NCBI GenBank assembly: GCA_019155185.1
Contig: CM032808.1
Location: 9,228,716-9,292,715, forward strand
Direction of reading: 5' to 3'
Source of the DNA: Beaufortia kweichowensis
Taxonomy: Eukaryota > Chordata > Actinopteri > Cypriniformes > Gastromyzontidae
Length of the DNA: 64,000 nucleotides
The position numbers were made by a program, and so were the translations under genes. Shown here in pieces: positions 50,651 through 63,600 of this stretch. The first letter of the stretch is position 1; each line of letters opens with the position of its first letter. The notes below the pieces were generated by a model that was given only the letters and a program-made list of their open reading frames with translations, was not told where the DNA came from and did no database searches.

Positions 50651-53600
50651 ACATAAATCGCTCCCATGCTGTTTTTTTCTAGTTTTCAAGCCTGGCTAAA
50701 ACCTTTCAGCCCATTTCAGACCCATTTTACAGAGGGGAACATGTTACAAAACAGGCTTGTTAGATGGTGCGGATCGATACTTACGTGAGGTAATAATGTT
50801 TAATGGTTGAGGGGTCGGTGGGCCAGTTCAGCCCATTTTCACTGTTCCACTTCCCCTTTTATCCAGTATATGTGCATTAGTATGTGTCTCATTCAGGTCC
50901 TGTCTTCATAGTCTGTGTCTCTGTAGATCAGACCGGCAGCTGTGAGGTAATTGGAGAGGGCTGGATGAAGGCGGGGCTGGAAAAGTGTGTGTTTTGTGAG
51001 TGTGTGTGTGTGTGCTCAAGTGTGTCTTGAGGTAACTCCTTTCTCATTATAGCACAGCTGGTTCTCCCTCTGTGTTCACAGGTGAGCCGAATGCTGTCTT
51101 ATCTCTCTCTCTTGTGCTTTCTCAGCTCTCCCGCCCATTTTGGCACAGTGTCACATCCCTTATTGTGTCTGCTGGCGGTGCAATAATTAAGAGCAAGCAA
51201 AACAAGTCTGATACTCTGTGTGTGTGCAGAAGTAATGCAAATGATGTTTTAAAAGCACATCCACCGTTCGAACATTCTATACCGTCAGCATGCAGAAAAC
51301 GGACAGTCATGATGTAGGCCGGTTCTGTTCCCTTCATCCGCCTCAGCACAGCTGTTGAGTGGGCAGTGGATGGAAAAGAACGGCAATTTCAGACAGATGG
51401 ATGCTAAAGGCTCGGTCTTAGTCATACGTGACTTTTCTGAATGCAGAACACAGCCTCGCGCTCAAGCGCTTGTGTAACACCACATCTGAGCATTTCGACT
51501 CCAGTTTCGACACTTTTTGCTTAGGGGCTGTATTTTCAAAAGGGGAAAGCGAGGGGAAAAACAAGGATGGTTTGAGGCGTTCAGCTGTGTGAGGGGAATT
51601 CAGATGGAGTTCTTAACAAAGATTTGGGTGGAGCGCGTTCATGTAATGCTGCCAGTCACAATGGCGTTTAGATGATGCCAGCGTGGCTTAGAATATACTT
51701 ACACTTATCACGATCGTCAAGGATAATCGCAGTGGCAGAACTTCAGGTTAGGTGATTTGCTTAGAGGCACAGTGGTGATAGTTTAGGGATCTCTGATTTT
51801 GAAGACTCAAGCAGTCAGTTTTCTGTCTAGATCTTTAACCACTACAGCAGAAGGGACTTGCTGAAATCATATTCGTATAGATATTTGTGTCACTATATTC
51901 TTTATATTTAGTCTATAATTTTTCATAGATATTTCAGTCTTTTACTTGTTTCTCTTTTATCTCCATTAGGCTTTGGAGCTTTATGCAATCATACGCAAAT
52001 CAAAATATCTTTCTTTACAGTATGTATTATAGTATGTTTCACCCAAACTTGCAGTAAATGGTGATTCACCTCAAATTTTAATTAAATGTTTGTGGATCAT
52101 CCTTCTGCAATCTTCATAGTTACACTCAAAGAGGATACAGTCTTGAGTCTTGAATTGTGTCTCATGCTGAAGTCTGCATTATTCAGAACATGCCAAACCT
52201 GCTAGTCCTTCCTCCAGTATATACTGTCAGAGATGTAACCACATAACACATGACTATAAGGGGAACATGTCCCAGTTGATATCTATTGTGGTTATGACTC
52301 CGCCTTATATACATAACTCGCATGATGAGCGTTAAAAAAAACGTGGATGTGTTCGAATCGAGCTTGTGATGCCGTTAAATCTGAACCATTTTTGGCGTTA
52401 AAATATGCTCTCAAACTGTAGTCACTGTTTATTTAAAGTCTATTTAAAATGAGATGATGCACTGTTATGAATTATGAATTGTATTCATAAAACGTTTTAA
52501 GATTGCAGTGTGAAATCACAAATGCAGCTTGTGATATTAATTAAAATAATCTTTGAAAATGTTTTTCAAATCAAGGACCGCAATGCGCTATGTTTATTTC
52601 TGGGCAGGTTACGTAGTAAAGATCTTTTACATTACGTCATCATTCGACTCGTTGAGTCTGTAAAAGCACAGGCCAGTTTTGATCATCCAAGCACCTGCTT
52701 TCACATAAGAACCAGCATGTTTTTATGGTGGGAAGGAGCAACGGTCGCCCCCGGCTCCCAGAATCCCTCTGTACCTTATTATTCTTTCCATCTCCTGTGT
52801 CAGACGTACAAATTCGCTACCGGCCTTTAGCGAGAGCTCTGTAGCGCAACGCATTACCTCCACGTCTCCCAGCCTTCCAGCGGCAACCGTCGCGGTAACG
52901 TCAGGGATCTAAATTATTCACTCGCGCTGACCTACTTGCAGGGCGTTTGAGAGCTGGGAGTTGTACAGAGATATCGCTGCAAGGAAAATGGCAACCATGT
53001 GGTTATGGCAACCACTTAAAACAACTGTGCAGGGTGCCCTCCCACACCCTTTTTCTCTGTTCTGTTCGTGTGGTCTGCAGACTGTGATGATGGTGAAAGG
53101 TCCTGATTGGCGTGGGCATTGCCCCGCAGCCTGTGGGCAGACCGCGCGAGCACAAAGAGACAAATCGATGTCTCTCCTCCCCGCTCGTACACGTACACAC
53201 TCAGCCAGCCCTACATTTCTGTTGGGACAAACACAATCGCATGTACACTTTTGGCCAGCTGGCGAACGTGTACACGCTCTGGCTAATTGCAGGGAGAGAG
53301 AGAGGTGTGAAGACTACCGCTAAATGGATGCCACCAAAGCGTTGTCGTCAGATGGAATGTTTGCCGTAGCTCTGTGAGGAACGTGAAGCTCGCTGCCTTT
53401 TGCATAGTTGATGGAGATTTCTTTCGCGGCGAGACGCACGGCGCTTTCAACCCACAGTCGGATAGCATCTTTTGAATTGGAACCGTGAAAACTCGACATG
53501 GCTTTCTTTCCTTTTGGAACCATCACTGGAGCAGAGGCAAGATTTCCTGACGCTTGTGTTGTTGTGTGTGTCATTGATACAGCTTGTGTGCAGATTTGCT

Positions 53601-53984
53601 GCCTATGGTTTTATTTCAGATTAAAAGGCACATTTAATGAGATTGTTTCCCAGCGGGAGGGATGCGAGAGGGTTTGATGTTCCTCACAGCACATGTTTCC
53701 GTGTGACCGTGTTTTTCATAGCAAGTTCTGGCAAAAGTGTATTTGTCAGGGGGTTTATGATCAAATGTGTGTGTGTTTGTGTGATCGATATTTTGAACCA
53801 CCGTGATGTGGAAGTCTCAGTAGAGTGTACTATAAGTTGATTTGACATGTTATAATCCACAGAAACGGTCAGTTTTTCCGAAAAGTTGCGACCTTTGACA
53901 GTTAGGACACCTTTGATCGTGTCTGTGAGTCAAAGCTCTGAGGACATGTGAGAGAACTGTCAAAGTGACAGTTCATAAGGACAT

Positions 53985-54000
53985 TTTCTCTCTCTCTCCC

Positions 54001-54050
<50 letters not shown>
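53985..54050 (+). repeat. CT-rich microsatellite
   Basis: Imperfect CT repeats (with CCC interruptions) become pure from about 54010 and end in CTCTCAG, 98 nt upstream of the exon at 54148. Confidence 0.9.
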
Positions 54051-54057
<7 letters not shown>

Positions 54058-54147
54058 GGCCTCAGATGATACAGCAGCCCTATAAAACTGTAATGATGCC
54101 ACAGGCATTTTGATCAACCTTCCATCCTTTCTCTCTTTCTGGTACAG

Positions 54148-54229
54148 GATGACCTTCTGGTAGCATCAGCAGAGTGTCCCAGCGATGATGAGGACATCGA
54201 CCCTTGCGACCCAAGTTCAGGTGGGTTAG
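54148..54229 (+). CDS. nrxn1: nrxn1 exon: acidic Cys-loop with tandem donors
   Basis: Encodes DDLLVASAECPSDDEDIDPC then DPSS, the membrane-proximal disulfide loop shared by alpha, beta and gamma. Acceptor is GGTACAG, phase 0. Two donors are usable: GTGGGT at 54221 (exon end 54220) and GTTAGT at 54230 (exon end 54229). Both exit in phase 1. The long form reads PSSGGLA|HPP and the short form PSSA|HPP, differing by Gly-Gly-Leu. Mammalian NRXN1 has the same PSSGGLA and PSSA pair. The acidic cluster followed by Ser-Gly is a glycosaminoglycan-type attachment site and exists only in the long form. Confidence 0.94.
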
Positions 54230-56895
54230 GTTAGTCATCTTTCTTTTATATTATTACTGTCCATGTCATCCTTTTCTCTAGTTTTCTTAATTGCTCTGTT
54301 TTAAAGCCACACCTTAAAGGTTTTTTTAATATGTGATTATAGCATAATTTCACTGGCGTTTATGACTATTTGGGTGAGAGTCTTCAAATTTGACATTTTA
54401 CCAAATGCACGTAGTAGTGTAAAACACAAGAAAATATTGGATAATTTAACCCAAGGCTCTGCCAGGCAGACACTTCATACAGCAGAGAAATAAAAACATT
54501 CAAGGAAATATTGTGTCTAAACACTTAACTTTGTATAAAAGTTTCTGCCAAATGGAGAAATCTAATGTTAATGTAATATCAGAGCCAAGCAATTTTCTTA
54601 TTAAAAGCGAAAATGCCAAGAGGCACAACAAAATCACACTGAAACAGGGTGTGGACAAGTTTTCTCTGTTTATTCACTCTCACGCATTTACAATGTACTG
54701 CATGAACAACTTAAAAAACAAGCGTTCTGTATTGCTTTACAGGCACAATCCTTCATATAGTTTTGCTTGTGGAATTTGGGAGATTTCTCAAAATCCACAA
54801 ACAACATCTCCTGTGCTCATCTGTGTTTAATGTTTAATATACATGAGAAATGGGATTTCGGTCCAGTGAGTTATCGTGTGGGTGGAGTTTACTGATGCCA
54901 CAGAATTAGAAAGCAAGTGACAGACAAAATCAACTGTCACTTTGCGCAGATGGTTAAGACAGAAACCCAGATAAACATGGGAGAGATGGCGTTTGTCACT
55001 TTTCAGTTTGTCGAGCTGTTTACTTACACGTAATGTTTATATGTTTAGAGTGTGTGCGGACATTAAAGTTTGTATAATTTGTCTTTGTCTATTTAAACAG
55101 CCAATAATTCCACATTATGCCACATTATATTATTTACCCTATTTATTGTGTTGCAAATATGCTGAGTATTTTAATTTTCTTTTTTGGCACAGAGGGAGTT
55201 TTTTAAATAGCTTTTTGTATTAAACAAAGTTAAAACTGTGCCTATTATAATTTTTTGGCACATCACTTTGTGTTGCACTTACATAATTAGTGGCTCACCT
55301 ATTTTGACACTGAGGTCACATTCACCAATTAACCTTGTCTAAAATATAAATTATATGCGCAGTATCAGTTTTTTGTATAATTTTAAACGTTATCCATAGA
55401 CCTGCTGATTTAGTTATTTATTGTGTGCAGGTTAAGGACTCTAAATGATTTTTTTAGGTGTATTTTTGGAAAAGGCCAGTGAGCATGCTCACTCATAGCG
55501 CGAACAGCTTTTTCCATTTCTCCACTCTGCGGGTACATCCTGGTTACTCAGTCAACTGCACAAACCACTTTTGACATGAAAAATAAAGCACAAAGGTTAA
55601 CACAATCCATCAGATACCTTAGCTGTGGCTTTAAGTGGCCTGAGCTACGGTCCCAATTTGTGATGCTGTATGTGAAAACCCAGCTTTAAAGTAATTTTTT
55701 TGTGATTTGCAGTGTTCCACATAAATTCATTCTAGAATGTCAAGTACATTCTGTGCAAATATAACTTTGATATATTTAATATTGAATGAGTAAAACCATA
55801 TCAAAACTGAAATCTTCCAGTATGTCTTTGTGCATAATATATAATAATAAATAGTAGTTTAAAATCACTAATTTCAGTAGGCAATTTAAACTAATTAAAT
55901 TCAGTATTATAAATTAAAATTTCTCTAAATCATGTGATAAAAAACAAGCTAACAACTTGTAAAGCAGCATTGCTAAGAAAACAAACATCGTAAGCAGAAT
56001 CAGTTGCCCAAAGCAGAGAAGATACAATGTTTCACACGTCCCCTTTCCATGCTGCTAAAAACGGAAGCTTTAACGGAGGTCGCCATCCATAATTCCCTGC
56101 TGTATTTTGTCATCGTCTCATTTCCTGCACCTGCGGGTTGCAGCTCGTCGGGCATAAGCTGCGAACGGCTTTGTTACAGGTGTTGTTTTGCCGAGCGCTT
56201 TTGCCCTGCCCGCAGCCGCTCTGCCTCACACTTTTTCACGCATTTCCATTCCGACAGACATAAATCAGAACAAACAACACCGCGCTGTACCGCCCACCAC
56301 AACATTTTCATTGCCCAGAAATCATAAACTGCGAAAAAATGAAGTTCACACGCTGGTCGCAGCTCACGGAAAATGTGCAACATATATTCTGATCACGCGC
56401 TTATCTGCGTCAGCTCTACGAGATTGACAATTGAAGTCTGTTTGCACAAGCTTACAGCAGATGTTTGTTTGTTCAGACAGATAATATGCAGCGGCGATAA
56501 ATGCATGTATTGTTACATTTAAGGTTGCGTGTTATTAGTCTGCTTTATGTCCTGTTTACCGAAGTGACTTTTCGGGAGCTGTTTCTCAGCAGGATATCTG
56601 ATCTCGTCAGGAGAGGAATCAATCTGGCGAAGAAATATTGATTTTTGTGTCTCTTTTCAGCTGCCTCACTTATTCTTCCACACATTATTCCATTCTGCAT
56701 CCTAGTAGTCCATTTCTCGCTCATCGCTGAATAATACTATTAACTGGTGTCAAAGTTAAAATTGCAGCATAGTGGACGCTATGAAACTCTCATTAAGAAC
56801 AATAACTAAACAGATATAAAAGTTTATAATAGTTCTACATAAATATCCGCCGTGGCTTTAATGAATGCTTTCTCTCTCTCTCGCCCTCTCCACAG
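54230..56895 (+). other. nrxn1: Last intron
   Basis: 2.7 kb. It is AT-rich in 54240-56000 and of more balanced composition in 56000-56500. No exon, complete repeat or transposon recognised. It ends in CTTTCTCTCTCTCTCGCC and CTCCACAG. Confidence 0.7.
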
Positions 56896-57197
56896 CTCAT
56901 CCTCCGCTACCCGAGGCGAAGGGTTACCCCAGCCCGGAGGTGATCCGGGAGTCCAGCAGCACCACAGGCATGGTCGTGGGCATCGTCGCGGCTGCCGCCC
57001 TGTGCATATTAATCCTACTGTACGCCATGTACAAATACCGAAATCGCGACGAGGGTTCGTACCACGTGGACGAGAGCCGCAACTACATCAGCAATTCAGC
57101 CACTCAGCCCAACGGAGCCGCGGTCAAAGAAAAACCCATCGGCGTGCCCAAAAATAAAAAAGATAAGAAAAACAAGGACAAAGAGTACTACGTCTGA
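56896..57197 (+). CDS. nrxn1: nrxn1 last coding exon: membrane anchor and cytoplasmic tail
   Basis: Encodes the juxtamembrane stalk (HPPLPEAKGYPSPEVIRESS), the transmembrane helix (GMVVGIVAAAALCILILLYA) and the tail (YKYRNRDEGSYHVDESRNYI). It ends KNKDKEYYV with stop TGA at 57195-57197. The membrane helix and next 30 residues are nearly identical in all vertebrate neurexins; HVDES is NRXN1-type (QVDET/QVDQS in 3/2). The juxtamembrane part is the known protein 4.1 binding region, and the terminal EYYV is the PDZ ligand for CASK and Mint. The segment between (NGAAVKEKPIGVPKNKKDKK) is fish-specific. The A-rich Lys codons at 57148-57180 include an AATAAA and could cause internal priming in oligo-dT libraries. 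Confidence 0.97.
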
Positions 57198-58650
57198 TCT
57201 TACAGACAATCCCCCCCTATAATCCCGTCCACAGATCCAGTGCTCCGAACTCACACGAAACGGGGAGGGGATATTAACCTGTGTATAGTAATCGAGAAAA
57301 AAAGATTGAAAAAGACAAACACTGTCTTAGTTTTACCTAAGACGTCATATACTGTTACTAACAATGACAAAAACATACTTTATAACCAAGCACACAAGAA
57401 CTTTACTAAGCTGAGAAGTGTGTACAAAACGAAACGGGCAGAGAATGGACTGCGGAGGAACCTAAGACTCCATGTGTGGATTGGGGGTTAGACCACGTCA
57501 GCCGTCCACGTTCGAGTGTGTCGCTGACAGACATGGCCGCTGGTTAGAATTAAGTGTATTTCATATTATGTTGCCTGTATATGTGTTGCCAGAACATTTT
57601 CCCTCTAAAGCCAGAAATACCACATCTGCAACAATCCAAACAAACATTCGTTTGATGGGACGGAAAAGGAAGGAAGGACTTACAATGAGATGCTACCTAT
57701 GATTGTTAAATCAGCCAAAGTATTTGACTCCCTTTTCCGATGACAGTATTGCGAAAGAAAGGAACACTCGGAACTGATTTTCAGTTTACCGGACAAAGCC
57801 CATGCTGTCAAAGAGAGTTGTGGAGGCCTTAAATATCAATCCAAGTGTAAAGGTTGTTGGATTTTCTTCTGTTTGTATGTTTGTCAAAACCCTGACAGAT
57901 TACACTGGTGATGACGAGGAATACCGGGGCCATATGGGATAGATTTGAGAAAAACTCCATGCACGTAAAGTATCTTATTACATGTTTATATACGGTGCAA
58001 AGACTATCTGTGTGCTCTCTGGACTGTGGCTGAAGTGGTGTTTTATAGCCTGTTATATAGATGATGCCAACTACAGTATACCTGCTCTTCAAACCTTTTT
58101 TTTTTTAGAAAAAACAATGGCGAAAACGACGAAAAACAGACAATTAAATGTTAATGTGTTGCTATAGCGATAGAACCGTTTCTGCCATTAGCTTAAAAGA
58201 TTTTATTTTCCCTCCTTTATGTGCATCTTCAGCATCTGTTATTTTCAACATGCTCCTTCCTTCCTTTCTTTCTTTTTTTTGTGTTTGCTGTTGTGTCAAC
58301 ATGAAAAGACAAGAGTATACGTTTAGGTTTTGGAAAGCAAGCAGATATGTGGAAACTACGATTTTGGACTGTTTAAGCAATATTCTCTTGCTTGTCTTAG
58401 TGACCAAACAAATTATGCATGGTATTTAGAACTCAGATCTGCTGGGAGACAATATCATAATCTCAAAGTAACACTAAGGATCTCAGTCCCTGAAAATTTG
58501 AGCATTGGATAATAGCTATGATCACAAAGATTAAACAACCCGTCAAAGTGTTTGCAAACATTCTTATCTCCGCTATCTTGTACTGTGTGGAATGTACAAG
58601 AGGTATAAAATATATGACATTCTGAATAAAATGTTTGCTTTTTGTTTTTT
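57198..58650 (+). other. nrxn1: nrxn1 3' untranslated region
   Basis: About 1.45 kb from the stop to the first strong poly(A) signal, AATAAA at 58625-58630. This is followed by a T/GT-rich element (TTTTTGTTTTTTGTGTGTTTTTT), the arrangement of a cleavage site near 58650. Short open frames here have no recognisable domains and are taken as UTR. Confidence 0.75.
58625..58630 (+). terminator. nrxn1: Polyadenylation signal AATAAA
   Basis: Canonical hexamer with a GT/T-rich downstream element. Backup hexamers lie at 58772-58777 and 58776-58781 (overlapping) and at 59000-59005, so longer 3' ends are possible. Confidence 0.7.
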
Positions 58651-58789
58651 GTGTGTTTTTTATTTGTGTACAATTTTTCTATAATACCTTCTTTTGTTTT
58701 TATTGTGACAATTCTTTGATGACCTCAAAGTGAAGATTTATTATGAAAAAATAGTTTTGAAAAATCAAATGAATAAATAAAATATTAAG

Positions 58790-60601
58790 ACCTATGGAAA
58801 CGGTTGTCTTTAATTTGTTACGTTTAAGACACATTTAATGCACAGCTTCATTTTTTTAATACATTTCAAGAGTTGGTATCCTTTTATATTCAGTCAAAAT
58901 ATCTTCTTGAATATTTACATTATTTAAATCATGACTTATGCGTGGCATACAGAATTGTTTTTATTGTCATTTGTTTTTCTTTCACTTTAATGTTCTGTTA
59001 ATAAACAAAAGCTTGCTGCTTTGGACCAAACATTATGTACGTTCCATACATAATTTCTTCCCAGGGAACCTTGAGGGGGCAGCTAATGCTGTGTGTGGAT
59101 ATTGAACGAGCCCATCGATCCAACATAACAAAGAAAACACACACTGTTACGTTCCTTTTGAAGAGCAAGATGTTATGATAAAAGCTCCCTGGCAGAGATG
59201 GGCAGCGGCAGGTTCGGTCAGGGTGCTGGATGGTTCAGGATAGCGCCTCTCTTTAATTTTCCGCACAGGAGGAGGCAACAGAACAGCTGGTGTGAAATAA
59301 CTACCCCTACAGGGAGGCATGCGCTGTAATTTATGATTCATGAATTATTCACACCCGCCATAGACTTTTCATCAGGCCTCATTTCAACACACTTTGCAGA
59401 GGGAGTGTGGGAGGGAGGGTTCGTCATGGCCTTGAGAAAATCTTCCCTGCCATGGTTTTATTTAATTGTCAAAATCATAGTTGGATGAAAAGTAAAAAAT
59501 AGATGATATTCTATCATCAAAAAATTGATACTAGTCATAAGTCATAGCGCTGGTCTTCAAAATGAATTTATGAGAGATACGTCCATCACATTTGTTGAAT
59601 TAAATTTATACGGTTCTAAGAAAATAAAGTATCTGCATCTTTCACAGTACCGACATCATTAATCATGAAGTTTAACCTTGAAGGTGTAATGCCATTGATT
59701 TAGCGACATAATATCTCAGGTTTAACACCCGCTTCTGTTGTCCTCAACCTGTTGTTGCTCTCAGTCTCTTAAATCAATATGACATATGAACATGAGTTGA
59801 ACAGTGTGACAGTTTATTACCATTCTGTAAATGGTAGCATGAAAAATCTTTCCTACAGTGGGCTTTGTTTAATAAATGGCTCTCATTACCTGAGTCTAAA
59901 AATATATTCAATTAAACAGACATTTCTTAAAATGGAGGTCTTCCATAAATGGACTTGAATAAGAATGGCTCATTTCCATTTTGTATGCAAAAATTACATG
60001 CTAATGAAATTAATAAGTTCATTAAATCGGGGCTTTATTCTTAGCATTAAACCTGGTCAGATGCCAAACATACATTTCTTGTGGCTGTTTTTTACACTGT
60101 TATATTTGTTATATGTTTGCAAGGAAAAAGGTTTACATGCAGTTATAAGATTTACAAAAGAAATGGATCTCTGCACTGGCTGGTTAAGCATAGGTGCAAA
60201 ACCTTGAAGTGTTTTCAATCTAAATCTTTTCATCTGACTCATGCAAAGCAGGTGTTTTTTTAGAATACGAATATCTATTTTTAATAACTCTGGTGATGGA
60301 CTTATATAACAGATAGACTTTCATTTCTCCACCGATCTGTGAGGCAAATTTCCCAAAGCACCCCAAAATTCTGAAATTGCATCTTGTATTTACTTTCAGC
60401 CTAAATTTAACTAACAGCATGTGCTGTGAATATAATCTAAAAGTCATTACAAGCAGCAGCAGAATTATACAAAAAAAATTTTTGGACTTTTCAGTGATTC
60501 ATATTCAAAGCATCATGTATATAAATGTTAAAAATAAAGACTTTGAAAACAGAAATCCATTGTATTTTTATTATAAATATACATATATATATCTTATACA
60601 T

Positions 60602-60632
<31 letters not shown>

Positions 60633-63600
60633 ATGTCTGATTTCAATTTCAATTTTTAACCATTGATATACATGATGATGCTTAGAATTTAACTATGATG
60701 TAAAAAGATTACAACATTTAAACATTAAACACACCATTCCAAACATCCATACTATATTACTCAATTATCTTAAACTGTCATCTTGGTGGATATTTGGATT
60801 ACCTGTTTGCATGAACGATAAAAGATTGAAGGTGAAAGGGACATAATGAGTCGTTGAAAAAATAATTAATTTTACAATTCCATTATGTGCCAGTAGTGAG
60901 TCAGCATTTCTATCAACTAATGGCACCAGAACAAGGGCCAAATAGCTAACAAGGGAATTTAGCAAAACACACACAGTTTATCATAGCTCTAATTTGACAT
61001 GATTTTAGTTAATTGGGTACAATGCCAGGGGCAGGCTTTGTTGGAGCATTTCTGTTTCATGGGAATCGCTACTTTTCTAGGTCATTTTCACACTCGCTCG
61101 TGAACAAAATCTAAGCCAGTTTAGGTCTGTTCATTCATATGTATCATATACACATTTTTTATTTCATACAGAGATATCATGAGATCATGTATACCCTACA
61201 TAAAGAACATTCCTTGAAAATATAAACTTCATATCTTACAAATTTACTGAGTAACGCCATGTCAAAGATTAAAATCATAGTGAAATTAATAGGTGAAATC
61301 CAACTTTGATGCTCGTCATCTTAGACTTCAGCCTGGTTTTCACAGTCAGGGTCACTTATAGCCAAACATGATTTACACCATTATGGATATGCCCACACTG
61401 CGGGAAAACATTGTGTTTGTCTATTTGTATTCTTTGCTTAGCTCTGTAGTGTAAGATTTAAACTATTTATTCAGATGGTGATGCGAAGCAATGATTTTCA
61501 TGTTCGATAAATGCGGATTCTCTCAGCAGTGAGCATGATTTATCAAACCCTGCATCTGCTATCTGACAAAGATGACAGATAACCCATTGGGTGACTGTAT
61601 ACGTCTGTAGAGAGAGAGGCATCATTGCATATTTTGTTGGCTGGTCACTGCATCAGTAGAGCAAAGACTGATATCAGAGCCCAAGTGGCAACTCAACACG
61701 ATAGCAAACCAGTATATCATAGAGAAGATAACAAAAATATCCTGTCAAATTCTAAAATATTTAATAAAATCATATAAAAAACTATTATTATAAACTCAAG
61801 AGGTCCACATTTGCTACAACAGAGCAAAAGACACTTTTAATGAAATGAAAGTCCTTCATTCATTTATAAATATTTTTGGTAAAAATTTGTTGTTGGCACT
61901 GTATGATGGGTTTTTCTTTTTTGTTTAATGGATTGCTTAATAGAACTAAAAACTGCACAAAATGCATCACAATGCATTTACACAAGATCAAATTGTAATG
62001 TTTCAAAAAACAAAGCGTGAACATTCATGCACACAAGACACAATGAGTTTTAATTGCAAATCTATGCAAAAATCAATGTGTTTTGATCGTTTTACTCTTC
62101 AGCATGATCTTTCACCACTTATCAGTCATCAATACTGTAAACTGTTCTTGTATGCCATAAAAGTCCAAACTGATTGGGACCCACCAGTTAAGATCCACTG
62201 ATACGGTAAAAAGCATAAAATAAGATTTATTTGCAGAATTGATTGATCTGCATGCGTATGAGTGTTGGTCCTCGCGTGTGAAATCTGATGATATCTCAAC
62301 TACAGTCATGCACCTTTTTTAACGTTCGACAAGATTGATCTGTCAACTTCTACGAAGTTTATTTCCATATTTTTATATGAGATATGAGAGCTGTATAATT
62401 AACTGTGAAAAACCCTTTCTTTGTATAATTATATTCTTTGACTCGTCATCTCCTCAGGGCCACAAAGACAAGCTTGTCTTATCTTTTCTCCACAGTTCTA
62501 AATACAAAACTTTTTCTTCTGAACTCCAACGCATACAAATAACAGGTCACAGTGTGATGCGGTTCACCATTTCGTTGTAGTCTTCAAGTGCCCGGTAGAT
62601 TATAAGCGAGGGGAGAAAACAATTGACTTTGCTTTGCCTTACCTGTCAAAACAAGAGGAAAAAAATGAGACGTTTTCTTCCTTCCTCTATCTCTTTGCTG
62701 GCTTGTTGGCGGCTCTATAAATCATTATGAAATAATTGTGTGTTTTTAATTAAATGTGAGATGGTTGCTATCAGTATACTGGGCTCTGGCACGGAGGTAT
62801 TGTGTATTTTTGAGGATGTGAGTCGAAGACTCACGGGGTGTATGGGGTGGGGGCCATAACTCAGTTCTGAGGGGACAGCTATAGGCAGACTGGTGTAAAT
62901 ACTGGCCCCTGGCTCGATGAGAAGGACCTTGATGATGGCAGTGCTGTAATTGAATGCTCTGTATATTGTGTTATTACAGACTGCAGTGTCATATTTCATG
63001 CGTGGCTGTACGGCGAAGTGCATTGGACTGCGGTTGACGTCCTTATCGGGTAAAGCGGTCTTGACTGCTCCAATCGAGCGCGAGACTGTTTAAAGAAAGT
63101 GCTGCAGAGTCGGACCAGCGTGAATGGCATCACTAGTTGAACGCCCAATGCGTGCCTTGTTTTCCATCTTAAACTTAATGTACTCGTATAACAACACGAT
63201 CATTGTTTTATGCCATTGTATTAATGATAAACCAGATTAAACTGTCATTTTTTTTTAAACAGCAAGATGGATGACGAGGATTCATTAAAGTAGACACTAC
63301 ATAAAATCATTCGATTTACAATAAGTGTAGTGTAGCATGACAAACATGCATGTATCCAGACAGCACCATTTTCATCTATTACTGTCAGATTTCAGCGCTT
63401 CAGTTTTTCTGTTTGAAAGCCAGGGCCGTTTTTTGTTTTACCTCTTTTTTTAACGTTCTTACATGCGGGTAATTCCATTAAGTGTGTTACCTTGAAAGAG
63501 CACCTCTCTGATAAAATACAGAGGACGGAGCTTATACTTTTTTCTGGGACTAATTAAGAAGCTGTTAGTGCTCGGCAAGCTAGTCATTTTCTATGGACAG

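Larger units (their letters stand above)
48111..54147 (+). other. nrxn1: Intron between the gamma exon and the Cys-loop exon
   Basis: 6 kb with no other exon recognised. It contains a SINE-type remnant and tail at 50395-50650 with an (AT)n run, and CT repeats at 53985-54050 about 100 nt before the next acceptor. 49640-49930 and 52590-53480 are repeat-poor and of balanced composition. Overlapping short reading frames around 53000-53500 on both strands show no recognisable domain. Confidence 0.6.

Noticed and set aside
52918..53574. Several overlapping frames on both strands
   Set aside because: A GC-richer stretch with few chance stops. No recognisable protein family, no conserved start and no splice signals linking it to nrxn1.
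56852..57157. Second plus-strand frame through the last exon
   Set aside because: An out-of-frame shadow. The frame at 56896-57197 encodes the near-invariant neurexin membrane helix and tail.
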